Of a stretch of 64,000 bases of DNA, positions 56,993 through 64,000 are shown piece after piece. Position 1 is the first letter of the stretch. Each line of letters begins with the position of its first letter. The DNA lies in contig CM055096.1 in the NCBI GenBank assembly GCA_029204225.1, positions 5,001-69,000 on the forward strand. The letters run 5' to 3'. Source of the DNA: Diphasiastrum complanatum. Its lineage: Eukaryota; Streptophyta; Lycopodiopsida; Lycopodiales; Lycopodiaceae. A program made the position numbers and the translations under genes. The notes beneath the pieces were generated by a model. That model made no database searches, had not been told where the DNA came from, and saw only the letters and a list, made by a program, of their open reading frames with translations.

Positions 56993-59900
56993 ATGAATGT
57001 TACAAATGAACTTCTCAAGGAAGTTGGAAAGTGTCAAAGTGCAAGTGAGGCATGGAATGCCTTAAAGAAGCTCTTTGAATCAAAGTCCACATCTAGGGTA
57101 TTGACCCTAAGGAGACAAATATTTTCTAGTAGGCAAAGAGAGGGTGAAAGTGCTCATGCATTTATCTTGAGAGTTAAGTCCCTAAGTGATGATTTAGCAT
57201 GCATTGATGAGAACATAAAAGATGGTGAAATAGTCCAAGTTATGTTGAATGGTTTGCTAAATGAACATGCTAACCTTGTGCAAAGTTTTGCCATTCAAAG
57301 AGTCTTGCCAAGTGTGGTTGACTTGCAAGAAATCTTATTGGCTGAAGAACATAGGTTGCAATCAAAGCTTGATGGTGCATCCTTGCAAGGTGGAGGTGAA
57401 GAGGCTTTCTTCACAAAAGGCAAATTCAAGGGCAAAGGTAAAGGCAAAGGGAAATGGTCCAAAGGTGGTAACTTTGATCATGATGATCACTCTTCCTCTT
57501 CCTCTTCTACTAAGAACAATAAGTCAAAGTTCAAGTGCTTTTATTGTGGGATAAAAGGTCATTTTGCAAATGAATGTTATAAGAAGAAAAGAGAGCAAGG
57601 AGAGAGGCAAGGAAATCTTACAATAGATGAGGAAGAACATAACACATGTGAATCACTTGTTATGACTTCAAGTTTGTTAGCCAACATAGATGATAATGAT
57701 CCTTGGTGGATTGATAGTGGAGCCTCATCTCACATGACAAGACATAAGGAATACTTTACATCCTTATTGTCTTATGAGGGAGAAGGTAACATCATCTACA
57801 CTGCAAATGATGGTCAATGTGACATCAAAGGCATAGGCACTATTCCTATTTCCCTTTCAACAAATAGGAAAGCAAATCTTGAAAATGTTTTGTACATTCC
57901 TTCAATCACTAAGAATTTGCTTAGTGTAAGTCAAATGATTGACAAAGGACTTGATGTGGAGTTCATTGGAGATGCATGTTTGATAAGTAAATGTGGATCC
58001 TTGATTGCTCAAGGTAGGAGGCATGGTAAACTTTTCAAGCTTGATGCATGTGTGATCTCTAATCATGAAGGATGTATGGCTAGGGAGCAATTGACAAACC
58101 AAGAAGTTTGGCACAAGAGGTTGGGCCATCCCAACTTCAAATCTTTGGAGGTAATGGCAAAGAAAGAGCTTGTTCTTGGTCTCCCTAAAAGTCTTGTTGC
58201 AAACAATAGTGTTTGTGAACATTGTGCCTTGTCCAAATCTCATAGACTTGCTTATTCTAGATCTACTTCTAGATCTAAAGAAGTTTTTCAACTTGTGCAT
58301 TCTGATATTCATTCTTCTAGTACAACTAGCAATGGTGGGGCAAAGATGTATGCAACTTTCATTGATGACTTTAGTAGGTATACTTGGATCTATCTTCTTA
58401 AAAGTAAGGATGAAGTGTTTGCTGCATTTGTCAAGTTCAAGAATGAAATGGAAAACCAATTCAATACAAAGATCAAATGCTTAAGATCTGATAATGGAGG
58501 GGAATACACCTCAAATAGGTTCAAAGACTTTTGTATAGCACATGGGATTAAGAGGGAGATGTCTAGTCCTAGGACTCCACAACAGAATGGAGTGGCCGAG
58601 AGGAAGAATAGAACCCTTTGTGAATGTGCCAAGGCAATGAGACTACATGCTAATCTTGCTAAGTCTTTTTTGGGGGAAGCTTTAGCATGTGCTAACTATC
58701 TATGTAATAGATGGACAAGTGCTTCCTTGGATGGTAAAACTCCTCATGAGGTTCTTTATGGTAGAAGGCCGAGTGTCAAGCATTGTAGGATCTTTGGATG
58801 TACATGTTTTGTCAATATCACACTTGATGATAGAACTAAAGAAGATCCTTCATCAAAGAAGGGTGTGTTTGTTGGCTATAGTGAAGTAAGCAAGGCTTAC
58901 AAAGTGTACATTCCTTCTACAAAGAAAGTTGTCATAAGTAGGGATGTCATCTTTCATGAAGAGAATGTTTCCAATGTTGTTGATGTTGATGTTGATGTGC
59001 CTACTAATCATCATGATGTGCAAGATGTCTTGGATGAAGATGGAGATGCCACTCCAAAGCAAACTTCAAGGAAGACTCAAAGGCAAAGGGCTAAGCCATC
59101 AAGGCTAACCTATGATGAAAAAGGAAAGCAAGTGGTGGACAACTCTAACTTTGCTTTTCTTACCTCTTTTGATGAACCAACTTGTGTAGATGAAGCAATT
59201 CAAAAGAAGGAATGGATCCAAGCCATGGATCATGAGCATCAAGCACTCATCAAAAGCAACACATGGAGGTTGGTAAAGCTTCCAAAGGACAAGAAGGCAA
59301 TTGGTTGTAAGTGGATCTTCAAAATCAAGACAAATCAAGATGGATCAATCAACAAGTACAAGGCAAGGTTGGTGGCAAAGGGGTATGCTCAAGAATATGG
59401 TATTGACTATGATGAGACCTTTGCACCCGTGGCAAAGATGGTAACTATTCGAATCCTAATCTCTCTTGCAACTCTTTATGATTGGGATATGTGGCAAATG
59501 GATGTTACTAATGCCTTCTTGAATGGTGATCTTGAAAAAGATATTTACATGGAGCAACCCGAGGGCTATGTTTCACATGATGAGCCTAATCATGTGTGCT
59601 ATCTCCAAAAGAGTTTGTATGGGCTAAAGCAAGCACCAAGGAGTTGGTATGCTAAGCTCAATTCCTTCTTACTTTCTCAAAACTTTGTTATGAGTGAGTA
59701 TGATCATTCTCTCTACTTTAGATTGAATGAAAATGATATCACTTTACTTTTGATCTATGTTGATGACATTATCTTAAGTGGTGGTAACAATCTAGATATA
59801 GATGAAATCAAGATGGCACTCAAAAGAGAGTTTGAAATTCAAGATCTTGGTAAACTTCATTATATCTTAGGAATAGAGATTATTAGAACTTCTAAATCTA

Positions 59901-60742
59901 CATTCATATGTCAAGAAAATTATGTTAACTCTATTCTAAAAAGGTTTCATATGGAAGATTGTAAAGTTGTTTCTACTCCTATGGAATCAAATGTAAAGCT
60001 AACTACAAGAAGTAATGAAAGATCCTTCAAGGACATTACTCTCTATAGAAAGCTAATAGGATCTCTTATATGGTTAACCATCACAAGACCTGATCTAAGC
60101 TTTGTGGTTGGTAAACTAAGTCAATTTATGCAAGATCCTAGTGAGGCTCATTGGAAGCTAGGAAAGAGAGTACTTAGATACATCTCGGGATCTAGAGATT
60201 TTGGCATCTTGTATGGAGGTACTACACCTAACCTTTGTGGATTTTCAGATTCAGATTTTGCAGGTGATCAAATGGATAGGAAGTCAACAAGTGCCTTTGC
60301 AATCTATCTTGGAGATGGAGTGGTCTCATGGCTATCAAAGAAGCAACCAACTATCTCTCTATCTTCCACCGAAGCCGAGTACAAGGCATTAACAACATGC
60401 ACCAAGGAGATTCTTTGGATCAAGAGGATGTTATTGGATCTTCACTTGCTGGAACCAGAGAAGACTCCAATCATACTTTGTGATAACCTTTCAGCCCAAA
60501 GCTTGGCAAGCAATCCTGTTTTTCATGCAAGGAGCAAGCACATTGAGATTGCTCACCATTTTGTGAGAGATCAAGTCATTGCCAAAGAGGTGGAGCTTCA
60601 ACATGTCTCTTCAAAGGAGTGTGTGGCTGATATCTTCACCAAACCATTGGGAAAGGACCTATATTTAATGCATAGATCTAATCTTGGAATGTGCTCAAAG
60701 ACTATGTTGAAACTAGCATCCAATGTTGAAGAGGGAGTGTGA
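56993..60742 (+). CDS. Copia Gag-Pol polyprotein, N-terminally shortened frame (1249 codons)
   Basis: A single open frame. Residues 1-150 are gag (SEAWNALKKLFESKSTSRVL; LVQSFAIQRVLPS), with a zinc knuckle CFYCGIKGHFANEC at about 182-195. The protease WWIDSGASSHM follows near 237-247, then the pre-integrase HxxxH...CxxC (KRLGHPN, CEHCALSKSH) near 373-413. Integrase shows D in HSDIHSS (~436), D in RSDNGGEY (~499) and E in VAERKNRT (~536). RT has CKWIFKIK (~770), FAPVAKM and YVDDIILSG (~921). RNase H has SDSDFAG (~1085), STEAEY (~1126) and CDNLSA (~1162), and the C-terminus is EEGV. All catalytic residues expected of Ty1/copia are present. ATG 56993 is simply the first in-frame methionine; the natural start is 56790, lost by a stop and a frameshift. 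The stop codon uses the first bases of the 3' LTR. Confidence 0.95.
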   Translation: MNVTNELLKEVGKCQSASEAWNALKKLFESKSTSRVLTLRRQIFSSRQREGESAHAFILRVKSLSDDLACIDENIKDGEIVQVMLNGLLNEHANLVQSFAIQRVLPSVVDLQEILLAEEHRLQSKLDGASLQGGGEEAFFTKGKFKGKGKGKGKWSKGGNFDHDDHSSSSSSTKNNKSKFKCFYCGIKGHFANECYKKKREQGERQGNLTIDEEEHNTCESLVMTSSLLANIDDNDPWWIDSGASSHMTRHKEYFTSLLSYEGEGNIIYTANDGQCDIKGIGTIPISLSTNRKANLENVLYIPSITKNLLSVSQMIDKGLDVEFIGDACLISKCGSLIAQGRRHGKLFKLDACVISNHEGCMAREQLTNQEVWHKRLGHPNFKSLEVMAKKELVLGLPKSLVANNSVCEHCALSKSHRLAYSRSTSRSKEVFQLVHSDIHSSSTTSNGGAKMYATFIDDFSRYTWIYLLKSKDEVFAAFVKFKNEMENQFNTKIKCLRSDNGGEYTSNRFKDFCIAHGIKREMSSPRTPQQNGVAERKNRTLCECAKAMRLHANLAKSFLGEALACANYLCNRWTSASLDGKTPHEVLYGRRPSVKHCRIFGCTCFVNITLDDRTKEDPSSKKGVFVGYSEVSKAYKVYIPSTKKVVISRDVIFHEENVSNVVDVDVDVPTNHHDVQDVLDEDGDATPKQTSRKTQRQRAKPSRLTYDEKGKQVVDNSNFAFLTSFDEPTCVDEAIQKKEWIQAMDHEHQALIKSNTWRLVKLPKDKKAIGCKWIFKIKTNQDGSINKYKARLVAKGYAQEYGIDYDETFAPVAKMVTIRILISLATLYDWDMWQMDVTNAFLNGDLEKDIYMEQPEGYVSHDEPNHVCYLQKSLYGLKQAPRSWYAKLNSFLLSQNFVMSEYDHSLYFRLNENDITLLLIYVDDIILSGGNNLDIDEIKMALKREFEIQDLGKLHYILGIEIIRTSKSTFICQENYVNSILKRFHMEDCKVVSTPMESNVKLTTRSNERSFKDITLYRKLIGSLIWLTITRPDLSFVVGKLSQFMQDPSEAHWKLGKRVLRYISGSRDFGILYGGTTPNLCGFSDSDFAGDQMDRKSTSAFAIYLGDGVVSWLSKKQPTISLSSTEAEYKALTTCTKEILWIKRMLLDLHLLEPEKTPIILCDNLSAQSLASNPVFHARSKHIEIAHHFVRDQVIAKEVELQHVSSKECVADIFTKPLGKDLYLMHRSNLGMCSKTMLKLASNVEEGV
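60728..60737 (+). promoter_or_regulatory. Polypurine tract
   Basis: GAAGAGGGAG directly before the 3' LTR; the site where plus-strand DNA synthesis is primed. It is also coding (E-E-G). Confidence 0.85.
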
Positions 60743-61392
60743 AAATTGTCAACATTTCCTAGCTAGTTTGAGGCCTAAATTGGCTAAAATTGTAAATAGT
60801 TTTGGTTCTGGAGTTTCACACGTGTGAACCAGGCCACAATGTTTTTATTTACTGTATTTTTTCAGTATGATGAAGTGTCAAACTTCATACCCTTCAAAAT
60901 GAGACCATTTTGATGTATTTTGGTCATATAAGCCATTTTTAGCTATTTTTCCTATATAGGGAATATCTAGGGTCAAGTACCTTCTAGAGAGAGGAGAGAG
61001 AGTCATCTTCCTCATCCATAAATAGTAGGGAAGTCGTGGAGAACAGGTTGGAGAAACCTTTTGTATGCTTCATTGAGATCAATAGATCATTGTCATTGTT
61101 TCTTCCTCCATTGAGAGCATTGTTGTGTGTATTGTCTTCAAGCTATTGTGTATGATCTTAGGTGCTTTCCAAAAGTGGTAGGCTGATGTATTATGGACTG
61201 TATAATGCTATTTTGGGCCGCACTTGATGTTTATGGAAGTTTCCATTTGTGATAAATGCTTTTTGATCAAGTTCTTTGCATTCTAGGTAGCATAGAATGT
61301 GTTGCCAATTCCTAGCTTATGTAGTTTGGAGTGCAAGCATTCAAGCCAATGATCTTGGAGTTTAGATCCACTTAGGATCTGTATTTTTCACA
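60738..61392 (+). repeat. Copia 3' LTR (655 bp)
   Basis: Pairs with 54962-55617 (about three differences). Carries TTCACACGTGTGAA at 60815-60828. Confidence 0.95.
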
Positions 61393-61397
61393 GGTTG
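61393..61397. repeat. Target site duplication, right copy (GGTTG)
   Basis: Identical to 54957-54961. Confidence 0.95.
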
Positions 61398-62103
61398 TAC
61401 ATATGATTTAATTCAAGTTCTAGTGGCTGAAAAGGCCAAAAACTAGTTTTCTAGACATATGACACATGGCATCAATCTATTGATTGCATGAGCCACATCC
61501 TTTGGTTAGGTGTCATATCCCATGTGTAGAGGACAGCTCACATGTGTGGAATAAGCTGAAGTAGGCGAATTTTGACTTCTAGAAGATTTCCAAATAGATC
61601 TCCATATAGAAGGAAAATGGACCAAAAGTGCTCAAAATAGAAGGTTTTGTCCAAGTGTCAGTTTTGCATGATGAATCATCATATGACAAAGCAGCTTCAC
61701 ACATGTGGGATCAGAGGGATGATCAGTACCACGAGCTCTCACTTATTGTATATATAGAGCCACATTTGGCCATAATCAATGTGAGACACCAATCTTGGTT
61801 TTGGAAGCAATTTTGAGTGATTCTCTCCATTTGTCTACATTTCTTTTGATTGTTTTGAGGTTCTATCAATGTGTACTTGATTTTCAGGTTGGAGTCCGTA
61901 CTCAGACAGTGTTTCACACATGTGAAACCAAAAAGTACACTTGCCTTCAATTACTGATTGTTCTTGTTAGAATTTTGTGTCTAGGATTGATCTAGATTGA
62001 TCTTAATCTGAAGTAGATTGATAGATCAAGTAATCTGACAACCAATCCCTCTTGAGGATCAGATTAGGATCCACTCTTGGTCCTTTTTGTACTTTTTTGA
62101 ACA

Positions 62104-62119
62104 TGGTATCAGAGCCAAG
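62104..62119 (+). promoter_or_regulatory. Primer binding site of the outer copia element
   Basis: TGGTATCAGAGCCAAG follows the LTR end GAACA; full match to the usual tRNA-Met-type copia primer site. Confidence 0.9.
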
Positions 62120-63158
62120 TACAAGAGGTTTTGTTGAAAATGATAGGGTTGATCCAAATCAAAGCCAAAATTAGCAAGTTTTAGGAAACTAGTCAAATTT
62201 TGGGTAGCGAGTTGGATTTGAGAGATATTCTCGAAATTTTTGGACCAGAACTTGTTGTGGGCTGTAGGAACCCTTTTCACACGTGTGAGGCCGTACAGCT
62301 CCGATTTTGGCTGAGAAAATTCAAAAATTTGTACAATTTGACTCACACACCCAATTTGAGCGATTTTTGGTGCAAAATCAAGCATTTTCTATAGAGAATC
62401 TAATCCCTTGATTAGTTTTTGGATTAGATCAGCCAAGAAATTAAATTTAAAGCTTGAATTAGGTGCATTAATTGATTATCTCTGATTTTTTGAGTGCAGA
62501 TTTTGCTAAAAATCATAGATTAAGGAGTGATATGCAAGGTGAGAGGATGAAATCCATTGTACCATCACTCTAGATTTGTTCAAGAGTGATAGGGTCAAGT
62601 TTAGAAGCATCAATTTGCTAGAAAACATCCTTGGATCTGTCCTCCAAGTGAAACCTGTGAGAGTTTCTAGTGCATATAGAGCATCTATGCAAATCTTTTG
62701 TAGAATTTGACATAGATTGGCTTAAATTGAGAGTTCTAGAAAAGAGATTGAGATCCAAGTCAATTGTTCAACCTTACTCAATTTGTTTGAGTGATTGTAA
62801 GGTTTGAAAAGAGTCATTAAGGTGTGTATGACAAATGTGTAGAGAGAGATCCAATTTTCTAAGAGTTCCTTCCTTTGTAGAGGGCAAGATCTAGAAGCTC
62901 ATTATGTGTTGTTATTGGTGGAGAGTTTGTCTCTTCCTAGGTGATCAAATCTTTCTAAGTGGCATTAGCTCTTTGAAGCACAATATTTTATTGAGAAAAG
63001 AGGGTTCTCTGGTGCGAGGGTTGGCTATGCGAGGGTTCTTTAGCTATTTTGCAGACAAAAAATCTTGATATCTCTCAGATAATTGGGAAATAACTCTCAC
63101 AAGGATCAAAGGAGCTGAATCTAGTCTTGATCTGACTCTAAAAATCTCTACGATAGTT
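62120..63158 (+). other. Leader of the outer copia element
   Basis: Non-coding; includes TTCACACGTGTGA at 62276-62288. No gag start is seen before the window ends, so the coding part lies beyond or has been replaced. Confidence 0.6.
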
Positions 63159-64000
63159 AACTCTCGCAATAAGTGGAAATTTCACTGTTTGCAAGGGGTC
63201 AAAACCACTAATTTTACTTGATCTTCACCAATAATCAGTACTAACTCTCACAGGCTTTATCACTAATGGAAATTGTCATTCTTGATCAATTGGAGTGGTC
63301 TGCGAGAGTTTTCTCTGAATGTTGGATCTTCACTATTTAGTGATTTTTTAACACTTAAACCCAATTTTCTGCTCACTAGCTCTCGTAGACTCTTTTGTGT
63401 CCTGGTCTCACTGAGATGGAACTTTAAAATTCTCTGCAAGGGTTCTTGCCCACTAGAACTGAAAATTTTAGTGTCTAGGAGGGACTTTGGTATTTTCCCA
63501 TCTTTTTTTCACTGGAAACTCTCGCACAGGCACTTAGACAGTGAACTAACTCTCGCAAGTTTCTCTGTAACCTAGTCTCACTGAGATGGAACTTCAGAGG
63601 GCTCTGTGAGAGTTCTGGTGAAGATTTGCATTTTTTTTGAATTTTTTATGGTTTTTCTCTATTTTTTTTTTTAAACTGCTTCGAACTAACTCTTGCAAAC
63701 TTTTATGCAGGTCCAGGACAGTACCCTAGAGCTGCTGCCAGTTATGCGAGGGTTAACTCTCACTAGTTTTGGAGAAAATAAAATATGATCAAAAATTTGG
63801 CATTTTTTCCCTCCAAATGTAGATTGGTGTGTTTTTTTTTGGTTTTTTTACTGGTTGGCTTGGATTTCAAGCCCTTAGAGGCTGTTCAAGGCCTCCTCTA
63901 TCCTCTCACACCTCCGCTAGCTGTGAACAATCCATACATAGAAAAATACAGAAAACTAACTCTAAACGCCCAAAAATCTACCTAAAACTACTCCAAAAAG
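63159..64000 (+). repeat. Repeat-rich retroelement flank, direct copy
   Basis: Matches the reverse complement of about 41350-42330. AACTCTCGCAnG-type words recur near 63159, 63243, 63379, 63548 and 63688, and GTCTCACTGAGATGGAACTT occurs at 63405 and 63575 (170 bp apart). Continues past the window end. Confidence 0.75.

Larger units (their letters stand above)
54962..61392 (+). mobile_element. Nearly intact Ty1/copia retrotransposon, 6431 bp
   Basis: Complete structure: 5' LTR, tRNA-Met primer site, leader, gag-pol with the Pol part in one frame, polypurine tract, 3' LTR, and a perfect 5-bp target duplication. The domain order protease, integrase, RT, RNase H is that of Ty1/copia. The LTRs differ at only about three places, so insertion is recent relative to everything around it. 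The only damage I see in coding sequence is at the start of gag. Confidence 0.95.
54897..62103 (+). mobile_element. LTR of an outer copia element, interrupted by a younger copia
   Basis: The two outer pieces (about 54897-54961 and 61393-62103) become contiguous when the inner element and one GGTTG are removed. The right piece ends ...TTTTTTGAACA next to a primer site at 62104, so the pair is a 5' LTR of about 770 bp. It carries several CACAcGTGTG/CACATGTG palindromes (54911, 61696, 61912). The left boundary is inferred from TGTGTGGAGCC. Confidence 0.7.

Noticed and set aside
57902-58459. 185-codon antisense ORF opposite copia integrase
   Set aside because: Shadow of the conserved sense frame.

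Overview
The window looks like a chromosome end of a land plant. It opens with about 27 heptamers of the plant telomere repeat (CCCTAAA, mixed with CCCTCAA), in the strand orientation expected at a left terminus. The rest is AT-rich, gene-poor and dominated by broken Ty1/copia and Ty3/gypsy LTR retrotransposons, microsatellites and minisatellites. The only recognisable ordinary plant gene is a decayed NPF/POT (nitrate/peptide transporter) gene with plant-type introns. The sequence does not let me name the species or even the major plant group.

Layout. 1-188: telomeric repeats, ending directly on a truncated gypsy element (192-2300, protease to RNase H). 4720-9991 (minus): NPF pseudogene with exon 1, exon 3 and exon 4 recognisable, the exon for the first membrane helices not found, and two 1-bp frameshifts in the last exon. 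10.1-15.9 kb: local tandem repeats (microsatellites, a duplicated block near 10.1-10.8 kb, and 63-bp, 211-bp and 25-bp repeats) around a copia relic. 16.2-19.1 kb: a second gypsy element of the same lineage, with gag, two zinc knuckles and protease but an internal deletion that removes the reverse transcriptase core. 19.3-22 kb: proline-rich/coiled-coil and unassigned reading frames, then a putative LTR (22.3-23.35 kb). 24-35 kb: several unrecognised ORF relics, a 0.4-kb inverted repeat with a 3-kb spacer, and LTR-like repeats. 34-51 kb: fragments of several copia elements on both strands and one gypsy gag.

The best preserved unit is a 6.4-kb copia element at 54962-61392 with near-identical LTRs, a perfect 5-bp target duplication (GGTTG), a tRNA-Met-type primer site, and an uninterrupted 1249-codon frame carrying zinc knuckle, protease, integrase, YVDD reverse transcriptase and RNase H. 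It is inserted in the LTR of a second copia element whose primer site lies at 62104. Only the first ~70 codons of gag are broken (one stop, one 1-bp deletion).

I found no convincing new biological system. The most interesting leads are the telomere-retroelement junction, a TTCACACGTGTGAA palindrome (G-box core) recurring in LTRs and leaders of different copia elements, two oppositely oriented copies of a proline-rich plus coiled-coil reading frame, an unassigned ORF cluster (21.2, 24.3, 34.3 and 45.6 kb), and a repeat-rich retroelement flank present in inverted orientation 22 kb apart.
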